Numbered from the stretch's first letter, positions 11,065 to 22,045 are shown. The stretch is 64,000 nucleotides of DNA from Anniella stebbinsi (GCA_029215795.1 JARDYH010000004.1:218234017-218298016), one strand, 5' to 3'. Notes: generated by a model from the letters alone, not told the origin. Numbers and translations: made by a program.

Positions 11065-11600
11065 TAGGGCTGTGCACAGACCCCCCCCCCCCGATCTGAT
11101 CCGGATCCTGATCTGTCAGGTCTGGTTCGGGCTCGATCTGACTCGGATCGGATCAGATCGGGCCTGATCTTGATCCGTGTACAGCACTCCCTCCTGCTCT
11201 CCCCACTCTCCCCCTCCCTCCCCCACTCTCCCCGCTTACCTGCTGCCTCCTCCGCATTGTCCTTCCGTGGTCCTCTCTCCTCGCTGTATGTCGCCGCATT
11301 TCCCTCTAGCAGCAGATGATGACATAACCCGCCGTGAGCGGGAAATGTGGCGGCACACAGCGAGGTGAGAGGATGACGGGGGACAATGTGAAGGAGGCAG
11401 CAGATAAGCAGGGACAGTGGGAGAGAGCGGGAGAGCAGAAAGGAGTGCTATGATCGTATCCGAATCGGATCCTGATCGCGAATCTGATCCAGCCCGATCT
11501 GGGCCTGATCTGATCTGGTTTGGATCCAGATCCGGGAGGCCCAGATCAGCCCGATCCACTCCGGATTCGGGATCTGGATCCAGATCATTGCACAGCCCTA
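11065..11600. mobile_element. Palindromic hAT-like element with GATC-rich ends
   Basis: The left end TAGGGCTGTGCA and the right end TGCACAGCCCTA are perfect 12-bp inverted repeats. They are flanked by atattagg at 11057-11064 and atattagg at 11601-11608, an exact 8-bp duplication that fits the hAT superfamily. Inside each end are about 80-100 bp rich in GATCTGATCC and GATCCAGATC-like repeats. The core (about 11180-11440) is an imperfect palindrome centred near 11313, in which 'cactctccccgcttacctgc' on the left mirrors purine-rich sequence on the right. No transposase is present, so it needs an enzyme supplied elsewhere. Confidence 0.85.
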
Positions 11601-11875
11601 ATATTAGGTAACAATTAATACAAAAATGCATGCATTCAGAGGAATGTGTACAAAAATGTGTACAATATTTTGTGTATACTTTAAAAAGTTCTCAAAGTTT
11701 GAAGGAACCAAATTTAATGCTGTAAAAATTCTTGAAGCTTGGGATGAACCTAACTTAAGACCAGAAAAATTAGAAACTGAGAGTAACCTAAATTGATATA
11801 CTTGTCCGTCCTTAGAAATTAAGTTGAAATCTGCATTGTCTACCCCTGCTGTAGTATACATACACATTTGGGGCG

Positions 11876-11957
11876 CAATCCTATGCATGTTTGGACAAAA
11901 CAAGTCCTGCAGTGGGAGTTATAGGACTTTTTCTGTCTCAACATGCATAGGATTGTA
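11876..11957. repeat. Small hairpin repeat, 'gcaatcctatgcatg' type
   Basis: Ends 'gcaatcctatgcatgttt' and 'acatgcataggattgtacc' are inverted repeats around an inner inverted pair 'aagtcct' and 'aggactt'. A related copy lies at 40577-40675 and a degenerate one at 42028-42098. It could be a very short MITE. Confidence 0.55.
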
Positions 11958-13139
11958 CCTTTAATTTATTCCTAACAATAAACAACCAGAAGTGAATGTC
12001 TGACCCTGAGCGTGAACTCTGCTGTGATCGTCTGTCTCTCCTTCTTTCTAATATCTGTACAGTATTGCAACTAAGCCCTTCTTCTTACCAGGATCTTCCT
12101 GTTTTTAGCTCTTGTAATTCCCACTGAGCCAAATCCAAGCCTTATTATACTGTACACTGGCAACTGTTCCACAAAGATTTATGCTGAGTCTGTGGAGGCT
12201 GCAGGGGGCTCTTACTATAGGAATTTCTTGTTGATTCCACTTCTTTTTTTAAAAATGGCCTGCTGCATCTTTAATAGCATGTGCTGGATTTGGTGGGAAG
12301 CAGCATCCAGGAAGAGACTGGTTCATCCCTTATGATTGCTGTCGAAGGACAAATAAAAAGGCTGTTTTGGAAAATAATATTGATTTCTGCAAATCTTGCC
12401 TCAAAGTCCTGCTCAGATGACACCAATGATCCAACATGGAGTGAAAAAATGCACCAGAATTTCACGGAGAATGGGCTTCATTGTCTTCTTTAAGGGAGGA
12501 ACCTGTGCATTACAAAGTCTTCCTTCCATCTCTGGGAAGGACGGCAGTCTTTCACCCAAGATGGACACTTACTGGATGGTTCTCAATGACCCGTGATTCT
12601 TAATTACACTGTCTCTTACGCAGAGACCATCTCGAACACCTTTTTTTCCCCAGGCACTGAAAGAGATAAGTTGGTCTGCTCAAGTGTGAAACACGGTGTG
12701 AATGGAAGAACAGCCGCTTATGATTAGCACCCTGTCAGAAATAATCACCATGAAAAATTCCAGCTTAGGCACCAGCCATGGAAAATACTGGTTGGGGAGG
12801 GGGGGGAGGAAAAATGAAGCATTGTAGGGAATGTCCTATGTTATGCAAGACTCATTCACTCATTCATTCATTCATTCATTCACAAATGTCCATGTGGAAG
12901 GGCGTTGCCTGCTGACCCTATCTATTGTCATGCACTTAAGTGTACCATTTATGAGGAGCCAACACACATGAACATGCATGTGCTCTCGTGTGCCATTCTA
13001 ATAAGTTCTTGCAGAAACAGATGGAAGCAAAGCTATTCCATCAGCTCTACTGAAAGACTAGCTCTATCGAGCCCTCTTCTCTCCAAAGTGTTCCAGTTCT
13101 TCATTATAAGAACTACTATTAAACTTGGGTTTGCTTCCC
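11958..13139. other. Mostly unique sequence with a tetranucleotide repeat
   Basis: A (CATT)n run lies at about 12848-12882. The rest, including 12240-12500, has open frames of 60-70 codons on both strands but no recognisable protein motif. Nothing else was supported. Confidence 0.35.
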
Positions 13140-13149
13140 CCCCCTTTCG

Positions 13150-13302
13150 TCCTACCCACCTTTCCTTTTGTGAGATGTATTTTTGGTTGTAAGCCTGCAG
13201 AGAGAGGCTGCTTTGTTTTTATTGAGCATATGTAAGCTGCTCTGGGAGCCTTTTTGGCTGAAGAACTGGGTAACAATCTTTAAATAAAAATAAACAAATG
13301 AT
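13150..13302 (+). mobile_element. L2-like LINE 3' tail, plus strand
   Basis: The phrases 'gtaagctgctctgggagcc' and 'ttggctgaagaactgggta', followed by an A-rich 'aaataaaaataaac' end, resemble the terminal 3' untranslated region of the squamate LINEs at 5340 and 46945. Only about 150 bp of tail remains. Confidence 0.5.
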
Positions 13303-13488
13303 AGGAAACCTCTGTGACACCTGCCTCTGTGGCTTCTAATTAAACCTCTCCTTCGCTGCCACCACCCTATTCTTTATCTCTCAAAGAATGAGGGAACAGT
13401 ACACCTTCTTTTAAGTACTTATTTGTGTGTGAGTGAACTGTGTATTTACTAACTGGTGTAACGTAAATAACTGAGCAGACGTGGTTGA

Positions 13489-13489
13489 A

Positions 13490-13533
<44 letters not shown>

Positions 13534-13535
13534 CT
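13489..13535. repeat. (ATT)n microsatellite at a LINE tail
   Basis: About 15 uninterrupted ATT units. They sit exactly at the 3' end of the minus-strand L2-like copy, so this is the LINE tail repeat and not an independent satellite. Confidence 0.9.
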
Positions 13536-14215
13536 TTATATCCCGCCTTTTGCCCAATGCTGGGCCTCAAGGTGGCTTTACAAAATTAAAACATATACAG
13601 TTAAAAGATATAAATTAGAGAAATACAAAAGTTTAAAATATAACTAAATAGGTTTCAATATTAAAACATTTAAATGTTTAAAATACTTATTAAAATTAAA
13701 AATCTTAAAATATAGATGGGGGTCCACATTATTCTCCAAAGGCCTGCCAGAATAAGTATGTTTTTGTCTGCTTCTGAAAACATATCAAGGAGGGAGCCAG
13801 TCTTGCCTCCCTGGGAAGGGAGTTCCAGAGCACTGGAGCCACCACAGAGAAGGCCCTCTCCTGCATTCTCAGCAGGCATGCCTGTGATGGTGGTGGGGCT
13901 GAGAAAAGGGCCTCTCCTGAAGATCTCAAAGCACAGGCAGGCTTGTAAGGCAGAATATGGTCTTTCAGATAACCTGGACCCAAGCCGTATAGGGCTTTAT
14001 AGGTCATAACCAGCGCTTTGAATTGTGCCCGGAAACAGACCGGAAGCCAGTGGAGCTGTTTTAAAAGAGGAATTGTATGCTCCCTGTAACCAGCTCCGGT
14101 CAGCAATCTGGCTGCAGCTCTTTGAACCAGCTGAAGTTTCCAAACACTCTTTAAAGGCAGCCCCACGTAGAGTGCATTACAGTAATCCAATCGGGATGTA
14201 TGGCCAGGTCAGACC
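13536..14215 (-). pseudogene. 5'-truncated L2-like LINE, C-terminus of ORF2
   Basis: The minus-strand frame at 14190-13729 encodes about 150 residues without a stop. The order of motifs is DYCNALYVGLP, LQLVQRAAARLLTG, LKQLHWLPV, YKALYGLGPGYL, and ERAFSVVAPVLWNSLPRE. This is the region after the catalytic core in Jockey-superfamily LINEs of the L2/CR1 type. The RT active site and the endonuclease are missing through 5' truncation, so the copy is dead. Its 3' untranslated region with 'ccttgaggcccagcattgg' runs to the (ATT)n tail. It is homologous to 21137-22045 and 28050-29250. Confidence 0.85.
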
Positions 14216-15199
14216 TCTCCAGGAATGGAGATAACAAAATAAGAATGACGTTTATCCATAAGTAAAAGATTTTAAAAGACACGTTAAGTTTGTTCTAAAT
14301 TGTACACATATATCCACCTCCCTCAACCTCCCAGGGAATACTAACCTCCTCCAAATCTGATAGCCCCACTTTCCTAATCCTATCCTGATACAAGCCTCTA
14401 ATAAACCTCACTCACTCCAACTCTCTGTACTCCTAACCCTCCTTTTTTAAAAAACGAGGGACAGAACCGAGTTCTGTGCCGAATGTCTTTTTCCTTCTTT
14501 TCTTTTCTTTTCTTTTCTTTGAGTCCAGAGGAAATGATTGTTATGATTTATAGTCCTGTTGCAACAGTAGCAATTAGTCCATTGTCCATATGTACTGCAA
14601 AATCCTCCACTTACAGAGAACTTCTTGTTGAGAAGGCGGGAAAACCTGAAAACACACACACAACAGCAACAACAAACAACAACCCTCCCCATTCCTGGAG
14701 TTCGCTTGTGGATGCAACTTGAGTCCACACTGTTCAAATGTCCTTACATCAGGTATTGTGTTCAGCCGCCCTTCCAATACCTAATGAGTCCTGACAGAAA
14801 GTCTTTCATGCGACGGCAGGATTTGCAGCCCCTCTCCTTGACAAATCATCTGCAATCAGGTTGTGTACAGGAGCCTACATGTAGAGTGCTCATGTGTCCC
14901 AAGTCACCAGGTTGGGGAAAGCTGATGTAGAGTACAAATGTGTGGTCTTGTGATTGAGATGATTGACTGGATGGGATTTGTAGGCAACAGTTGGAGGGTG
15001 TAAGAGAATCTGTGTAGGAGGCATAAGCGCCCCATTGGATTCTGCCCATAATGACAACTTGCAGTTTGTTTAATCAATGAAGCCCATGCTTCCAAACTCT
15101 TCTTTGTAGCCACATCAGAGGAGGAGAGGAGAGAAGAGACCATGTAACCCTGAGTCTCAAGTAGTTTTGTTCCCATAATGCCCACCTAGGATTTAGCAC
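14216..15199. other. Mostly unique sequence
   Basis: A (TTTTC)n run occurs at 14498-14520 and a CA/CAA-rich patch at 14650-14690. Positions 14905-14930 ('ccaggttggggaaagctga') resemble the outer edge of the family E hairpin repeat. No gene was recognised. Confidence 0.3.
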
Positions 15200-15545
15200 T
15201 AGGGAGGTATGGATTTTGTAAAAATCCACTCTGTCTGCGTTTCACGGATTGTCACATGCCTTTCGTTCCATCATCTGCTCATTGACGGAATCAGATTTCT
15301 CTTCCTCACTGTCTTGCATCTGCAGCATGAAGACAATAGTGCTTGAGATGATGACTGAGTTAATGTACATGAAGTACTTCAAAGAGTCAGATGGCGGCCC
15401 CTTACAAACGCTACTATTTTTGTAAAGTAGTATGCATTTCTCCCTATCCATACTGGTTTGTGGTCTTTTGTTACATTGTTTTGTATCGCTAGGATTCCCT
15501 GCCACCTTTGTCTATTTAGGATCTGTTATATGTGGGCACTACACC
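15200..15545. mobile_element. Possible TIR element fragment, family G, copy 1
   Basis: The start 'tagggaggtatggatt' plus 'ttgtaaaaatcca' and 'ggattgtca' matches the start of the segment at 29261 ('tagtgatgtatggatt', 'ttgtaaaaacca', 'agattgtca'). This indicates a shared dispersed element. The homology fades after about 60-100 bp and no right end was identified. Confidence 0.3.
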
Positions 15546-15554
15546 TCATAATTT

Positions 15555-16110
15555 TACGAGTGTGCATTGAAACTCTGGACAGCGGGGGGAGGGGGGGAGC
15601 TTACCTGGCAGGGTTGTTTGCTTCCATTGGCAGCTGCCAGCGGGCACCCACCGATGGAAACGGACAGCGGGGGCTTACCTGGCGGGGCGTACTCCTACTT
15701 CCATTGCCGGCTCTAAACTACTGCAAACTAGGCCGCGAGGCCTAGTTTGCAGTAGTTTAGAGCTAGCAACAGAAGGAGGACACCCCGCCAGGTAAGGAGC
15801 GGGGGGTGCTTACCTGCTGGGGCTGTCCGCAATGGATGGCCCCGCCAGGTAAGAAGCGTGAGGGGGGAGTTAGGCCCCCCACTCACCCACCCACTGCTAT
15901 GTTTTCCCCATAGACTTGCATAGACTTTCCCCCAATGCAAGTCTATAGCGAAAACAAAAATGGCGGCTGATCCAAAAATTGGACGTCTGATTTTTGGATC
16001 GGGATTGGTCCCGATCCGGGGGGACTCCGATTTTGTCCGATCCAATCTGGGACAAAATTGGAGGTCCTGATCGGGTCCCGATCTGGGGGGGGGGGCCCTG
16101 CACATCCCTA
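15555..16110. mobile_element. Palindromic hAT-like element, degraded left end
   Basis: The right end TGCACATCCCTA at 16099-16110 matches the end of the 3-kb element at 56304-59295. Just inside are GATCGGG and GATCCGG-rich repeats (about 15995-16085). The left end is poor ('tacgagtgtgca' at 15555) and the flanks do not match, so that end is decayed or lost. At the centre, 15711-15734 pairs perfectly with 15739-15762 around a 4-base loop. Wider inverted homology includes 'gcttacctggcggggcg' and 'ccccgccaggtaag'. There is no coding capacity, and the region is GC-rich only because of this element. Confidence 0.6.
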
Positions 16111-16660
16111 GTTTTTTCCCCCTGCAAGAAGAATGTACTGGAGAAATACGTGGGTGTTTTTGACTTTTTGTAACATCTCTTTATTTGCAATGATCACGTG
16201 AAAAGAATTCCCTCAGCACAGAACACTGGAAAGCCACTTAGAGCTGTTGCCCTAGTTGTGTGAGGTGGGTTTCACCTGTGAGGTGAAGGACAAGCAAAAA
16301 CAGATCAGGAAAGTAGCGCGCATGTAAAGCAAACAGCTCAAGAGGAAAGACATTTCTGAAGGCCTTTCACAGGTGAGGGAAAGACTGCCCAAGCCTTTCC
16401 TTGAACTGTTTCTTGAAACCCCTCTTCATTTGTCAGCATTGTTTTGTTCTCCCTCCCTCCCTCCTCCCATTCTTCCTCTGCCATCTTGGGTTCCTCATTG
16501 GGTTGAGCTGAAATGGCCACCCCAATTCACCACTCTGTTTGCAGATGGTAAATTGGAGGTGGCCATTTTGTTTTTGCATGTCAAGATTCTAACTCTGCCA
16601 TGGATTTTCTACAGCTGCTGTTAGTCACAGGAGATAGCTGTGGGCTCAATGAAGCAAAGG
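16111..16660. other. Unclassified sequence
   Basis: Pyrimidine-rich around 16440-16500. Short open frames overlap on both strands with no motif. Nothing was recognised. Confidence 0.3.
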
Positions 16661-16666
16661 TCTAAC

Positions 16667-16813
16667 CAGTGGAGGCTGGTGGCTCTGATGTTGGTGAATC
16701 TGCTCTGGGTTTCAGTTAAAACCAGTCCAAACTCTAAAGGAGCTATTCAAGGTGCTTCACACCTTGGATAGCTTCTTTAGAGTTCTGACTGAAACCCAGA
16801 GTGGATTCCACTG
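16667..16813. mobile_element. Palindromic hAT-like repeat, family D, copy 1
   Basis: It begins CAGTGGAGGCTGG and ends TCCACTG. The core pairs 'ctctgggtttcagtt' and 'actctaaaggagctat' with their complements at 16765-16805 around the loop near 16757. The 8-bp flanks share only about five of eight positions, so any TSD is decayed. A second copy starts at 20561. Confidence 0.55.
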
Positions 16814-16829
16814 GATCTGATCCAGCATA

Positions 16830-17489
16830 AGACAACTTTGTATGCTTGAAACTTTGTATGTTGTGAACATAGACGCTGTGGCTGAGCCCTTGTTCCAAGT
16901 AAGGCCCTGGGAGGTAGGGGGTAAGCAACAGAGCTATGTTGGAGAAAGGAAAAGCAAAAATTTCATTTCTGGAGCTCAAACCATTATTAAGAACGCTGAC
17001 AATGCGAGATAGCTTTCTGGGAACTCTGCTCTTGGTACATGAGCATTATCCAAGATGTGCATTAAATATATTAATGACCACTGGGTTGATCTTTGTTACA
17101 CCCCAGGAAAGAAAAAAAAGCCCTGCTGTTTCATTTCCTATTACGGGTGACCTTTGGCTGCTACTAATTACAGCTGCAATTTCATATCCCAAACCCTGTT
17201 AGAAGCTTTGAGCTGATTAATTATCCCCCTAGACTAGCAGGGAGAATCTGCAGACCCAGAAAATGAAATGGGAAAAATGAGGATTGCCATATACAGGGAG
17301 GAGGCAAATTTTTCAAGGGAAAGAGAGAAGGCTCTCCTGATCCTTTGTGTAATTCCTGAAAGAGAGAAGCTAGTTTTTCTATCCCCATGGCTTTAATTGA
17401 GAGGGCATGGACCCAGTGGCTGATCAGCTGACCACAGGAAGTCCACAAGCAGGATATGAGTGCAATAGCACCCACCCTGTATGCAGGGA
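16830..17489. other. Unique sequence, possible regulatory DNA
   Basis: Positions 17000-17230 lack repeats and carry several homeodomain-type TAAT or ATTA cores and a GATTAATTA string. This composition is typical of vertebrate conserved non-coding elements, but conservation cannot be tested here. No coding gene was recognised. Confidence 0.25.
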
Positions 17490-17625
17490 GAACTGGGTAA
17501 CTTATGGCCTCTCCAGATGTTTCGGCCTACAACTCCCATCAGCCCTGGAAGTCTAATAATGAGTCCTGATGGGAGTTGTAGGCCAAAAGATCTGGAGGGC
17601 CACAAGTTACCCAGCCCTGGAATAT
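17490..17625. repeat. Family E hairpin repeat
   Basis: An inverted repeat of about 50-bp arms: 'ctacaactcccatcagcc' at 17528-17545 pairs with 'tgatgggagttgtaggcc' at 17567-17584. The outer parts 'gggtaacttatggcctc' and 'ggccacaagttaccc' also pair. It is related to 28717-28857, 34490-34600, 61746-61857 and 62946-63068. Confidence 0.7.
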
Positions 17626-17949
17626 AGTGTGTGCCCAGCATTGTCTTGAAGGTAATGCAAAGAAGATGGCCAGCTGTCCAAACATGGAGTCAGTTCAATC
17701 TTTTCCAGTCTTTGTGTGGTGGCGGAATAAGTGCCCCCCTCTTCCACCATTCAGGTCATGTTATTATGTGATGCAGGCAGGGATGGAGTTAAGTCCATTT
17801 CTGACCCATATCAGTTTTATATTTGTTCATTCAGAAATCTATTCCATCCCATTTCTGATCAATCTGCATGCAATTGGTGGTGGTTGTTTTTTAAGTCCAC
17901 ATGAAATTTGTATTTGATCACATAGTTTTTGAGTACATTTTCTCTCAAA

Positions 17950-18077
17950 ATACACTGACCGGCAGCAGCTCTCTAGGGTTTCAGGAAAGATTCCTTCCTA
18001 GCCATATCTAGAGATGCTGGTGGTTGAACCTGGGACCTTCTGGATGCAAAGCTGGTGCTCTCCCACTGAGCTCCCTA
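17950..18077 (-). mobile_element. tRNA-derived SINE, minus strand
   Basis: The right part 'gggaccttctggatgcaaag' through 'cccactgagctccct' is the complement of a tRNA-like head. The body 'cggcagcagctctctaggg' is the same as at 853. The promoter boxes are mutated and the tail is missing. Confidence 0.7.
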
Positions 18078-18334
18078 ATTATCCAGAGGATAATTATGTT
18101 CCGATCTGAACATTACCTCAGGAGGTGTGGATAAGACCAGTTTGCATCAGAATTTGTATGGCTGACTTTTTTCAGAAATCTTCAAATGCAGGTAGGGATG
18201 TTGGAGGAATCCAGTTGGGGAGGCGGCGCTTGATAAGCTTTCATTGACTTGGCCCCCTGAACATTCTGCTAGCTGGTCCAATCTGGTCGGCAACAAGTCA
18301 GGCCAGACAGCAGATTTTCCGTAATTTTTTTTAA

Positions 18335-18440
18335 AATTGCAGAAATAGACATTTGTGCAAATTTCAGCCACGATTTGGGTAATTGGCACCAATTTTGACC
18401 ATGATTTCCACAATTTCCACAAATGTCTATTTCTGTAAAT
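18335..18440. repeat. Imperfect hairpin
   Basis: 'cagaaatagacatttgtg' at 18341-18358 pairs with 'cacaaatgtctatttctg' near 18418-18436, with further pairing around 'gcaaatttc'. This may be a small fold-back transposon, but no family was recognised. Confidence 0.45.
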
Positions 18441-20560
18441 AAGAAAAAAAATGAAAAAAGTTCCCAGATTTTTTTTTGGGGGGGGGGGGAATCCAGCAAA
18501 ATCATACCGCCACCAATCAGAGGTGCCCTACTAGGATTCAGCGGGTTTTGGATCAGACCTCCAATACATCACCATATTTGTAGCACTAACTGTGCCCGTT
18601 TGTTTGTTGCTTGAGAGCAGAACCTGGGCAATTTCAATGGGACCATTAATTAGTTCATGCTGGAACTTTTCTTTGAAAATGTACTAGACGTTTATTAATG
18701 GCTGCGCAGAAAATGCTTCCCTGGGAATGGAAAATGGGACTCTGGGCTCATAAGAGCATGACGGCTCGCACTTATTGTTTCAATGATTGTATTGATTTTT
18801 AAACCACTTAAGACAACATGAATGGCCGGCCCATTTAGAGCAGGAGGCTCCCAGCTGAGCTTCTGTGCAGCTGTGAAAATGGTCAGTTGCAGTTAATCCT
18901 ACCCAAGTGAACAGACAAGGAGCTTCACAAATGTTTATTCTTTCCAACTACAAAGAACCAACATAGGCATGCACAGGCAGGCTGACTAGTGACTTTTGCT
19001 AGCTTCTTTGCCAGATGGAATGCCCAAGGTGCTCTTCTGAATGCCCTAAGCATGTAAACAACCTTTAACACCGGTTCCCGTTGTTCCCATTTTACAGTTG
19101 GGAAAGTGAAGGCTGATTCTACACAGCTTAGGGTAGTGTAAGGTACTTTGGCTCTGCTGGAACAGAGCGGGGCCAAAAGAAATAGCTATGAGCTGGGGAG
19201 ATTTCAGTTCAAAACGAGCCTCAGCCACAGCCAGACTGGGGGAAATTAGATGTAGTGATGATTCAGGAAGTTTGTGGTTAGTTCTAACTTTTTAATAAAA
19301 TTATTCCAAAAGAACCCTGGGACTCAAATTTTGATCTGAGCAGTTGCAATAGCAGAGGGGTGTGTGTGTGTGTGTGTGCGCGTGTGTTAGCCTTCCCCTA
19401 TCTAAACCACACACAAATCCTGGAGCAACTATTAGCCAGCTAGGGGAAAATATACAGGCGTGATACAATTCCCAATATTTTTCCCTAGTGGGACTAATAG
19501 CAGCTTTGCAGGGCATTTAAATGGAGGAAGCAGCAGTTAATCTCACTCAGCCACCTCCATCCTGCCGCTCCATCCAAACCAGAGATCCACACAGCTGCTT
19601 TTATACATTGTTTGAAACAAACGCACATTGAGTGACCCAAGCACAGATCTTCCACATCACGTGTACTTTGGGCCTTAGGCAAACACCTATCTCCCCATCT
19701 TAGTCCCGTGTTTACCATGTGGACAACAATAGTGGCCTATTGTAGAGGGTTGTTGTGTGGATCACTGAGATGAGGTCTATCAAGCTCTTTGGATGCTCAA
19801 AAGCATGATGGAAACGCTGACGCGCCTTATTCTTTGTAACCAAGTAGCGACACGGCAATCAAGGCAGCAGTAAAGAGACGGTTGCCTAGGCAAGAAAGGA
19901 AAAGGGAAGAGGATTTCCTTCTCCTGTCCCTTTTCAGCGCCATCAGCAAAACAAAAGAGGCAGGCCAAAGAGCGCTGCTTTGCACCTGCGGGATGAAGCG
20001 GCGCATTCTGCTAGAAGGCCTTTTGTTTGCTTTTGCAGATGCTGTTGCCTGTTCTACATACAACACCACCCTCCCTGCGGTTCCCAGCCTTTCCTGGCAT
20101 CCAAAGCTTTCTGAGCTGGCTGCAAGACAAACACAGGGGAAGAGCGGGCTACATATTGTTGATGTGGTGGACCGATGTGTGCGGTTGGTGGGCTGTCAGC
20201 ATCCATTGGGTCGGGTTGCAAGTTATAAAAGCTTGTTTTAGGAGAAAGCTGAAGTCTTGCAGGGGGGAATAAATAATGTCTGTTTCGCAAGAATGACTTA
20301 CAAATTGTTGAATGGGCTCTACCGGCTTCGCCGCCTTCCAGAGAAGACAAATGAGTTCCCAGGTTGGAAGGAAACCATGACTTGATCACTTTCCTTCCTT
20401 TCTTCAGGGAACCTGATTAACAGCTGTTTTTTTGGGGGGGCATGCAGACTGAGAGATTGTCGTAATGGTATAAATGCATTTTGGACCTGCCCCCCTGGTG
20501 TTTATATTGCTTCTTGCATGGTATCCGTTTAGCTTCAGTAGGGTTCCTTGTGGACGTACG
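18441..20560. other. Mostly unique sequence
   Basis: A (TG)n run lies at 19359-19388. Positions 18620-18830 are repeat-free with TAAT and ATTA cores. At 19882-20241 there is an open frame of 119 codons with no recognised motif. It is preceded by a pyrimidine-rich AG that could mimic a splice acceptor at 20024-20038, but neither supports a gene. Confidence 0.3.
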
Positions 20561-20675
20561 CAGTGGAGGCTGGCGACTCTGATTTCGGTGGCTGTGAATC
20601 CGTTCTGGGTTTCAGTCAGAGCCGGTCAGAACTCTAAAGGAGTTATCCATGATGCTGAACTCTCCCACCACCCAA
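20561..20675. mobile_element. Palindromic hAT-like repeat, family D, copy 2 (partial)
   Basis: Begins CAGTGGAGGCTGG and continues with 'gttctgggtttcagtcag' and 'aactctaaaggagttatcc', matching 16667-16750. The right arm is missing or replaced. Confidence 0.55.
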
Positions 20676-21136
20676 AAAAAATTTGGTTCAGTACCTTGGA
20701 TATTCCAATGCAAATAATTATGTGCCTTCTGAGATGTACTGCCCTGAAAAACTAAGGAACAGCGGGGAGTGTAAGAGATGGAGGAATGAGCAGTTCCCGG
20801 ATTTCGTTACCTTGTGCTTAGGATGTCTTTGTCATATTTGTTTTATGGACAGATATGCAAGCAGAACATGGTGGAAGCCAATCAACACTCCTACAGGAGT
20901 AAGAAATGCTGCTAGTCTTGCAACAGAACCCCTTCCGTCAACTCTCTGCTTTCTGTGCCTCCTGACCGCTTAGCCTACAATTAGCCTGCAAACTGGCTCC
21001 AAACAGTTTTTCTGTCCCCTCCGCTTAGTTGGAGAACGTCACATTCCCTGAGGTTTGATAGGTCTTCCATTCCCAAAACTGGAGTGTGATTCCCAGCCAT
21101 CAAAAGGCACTTATATTCTTTTATTAAATCTCTAGC
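20676..21136. other. Unclassified sequence
   Basis: No repeat or gene was recognised before the L2-like LINE begins. Confidence 0.3.
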
Positions 21137-22045
21137 CCACAACAGGAGACACAACTGAAGCTGAATCCAGACAAGACGGAGGTGCTTGCTGTCAAAGGCC
21201 GCAACCTGGGTTTGGAGGTGTGTCAACCGGTTCTGGATGGGGTTACACTCCCCCTGAAAGACTGTGTTCGCAGCTTGGGGGTGCTCCTGGATCCGTCGCT
21301 CCAAATGACAGCCCAGATAGATGCGACGGCCAGGAGTGCCTACTATCAGCTTCGGCTGATACGCCAGCTGCGCCCCTTCCTAGAGTTGGAAGACCTAAAG
21401 ATGGTAGTGCACGCACTGGTAACTTCGAAGCTCGACTTCTGCAATGCGCTGTACATAGGGCTACCTCTATGCCTAGTCCGGAAACTTCAACTAGTTCAAA
21501 ATATGGCAGCCAGGTTGGTCACCGGTACATCTAGGGGTGACCATATTACGCCAGCTTTAAAATCACTCCACTGGCTGCCAATTAGTTTCCGGGTGAAGTA
21601 TAAAGTGTTGGTTATTACCTTTAAAGCCCTACATGGTTTGGGTCCAGGTTACCTGCGGGATCGCCTTCTCCCATACAATCCGCCCCGCATGCTCAGGTCC
21701 TCTGGGAAAAACTTACTGCAGTCGGCGAAGACTAGGCTGACAACCGTTACCCAGAGGACCTTCTCTTCTGCCGCTCCCAGACTGTGGAATGACCTGCCGG
21801 AGGAGACTCGTCAACTTAACAGTCTTTTAGAATTTAAGAAAGCTATAAAGACTGTTCTCTTCCGGCAGGCATATCCAGTGGAATTTTAGAATGTTTTAAG
21901 GATGTTTTTAGGATGTTTTAGGATTTTTAGGATGTTTTATGCAGTTTTAATAATATGTGTCATGTTTTAATCAGTTTTATGTATTTTATCATGTTGTTGT
22001 TCCCCGCCTCGATCCAGACGGAGAGGCAGGTAAGAAATAAATTGT
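21137..22045 (+). pseudogene. 5'-truncated L2-like LINE, C-terminal RT region
   Basis: The frame is open from about 21137 to the stop at 21889, about 250 codons. It begins with QLKLNPDKTEV, the segment that follows the catalytic YADD-type box in this LINE class. Then come LGVLLDPSLQM, LDFCNALYIGLP, LQLVQNMAARLVTG, LKSLHWLPISFRVKYK, FKALHGLGPGYLRDRL, and RTFSSAAPRLWNDLPEETR. The catalytic residues and the endonuclease are missing because the copy starts too far downstream, so it could not transpose. The frame is intact across the whole remaining length, which suggests a fairly recent insertion. The 3' region (21890-22045) ends 'ggagaggcaggtaagaaata' before a TTG/TTA tail. Confidence 0.9.

Noticed and set aside
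11236..11631. 131-codon minus-strand open frame rich in D, P and R
   Set aside because: It translates the GATC-rich arrays and palindrome of a hAT-like element, so its composition reflects repeats.
19882..20241. 119-codon plus-strand open frame with an upstream AG
   Set aside because: No recognised domain, and overlapping open frames on both strands. The length is within chance in a 64-kb window.
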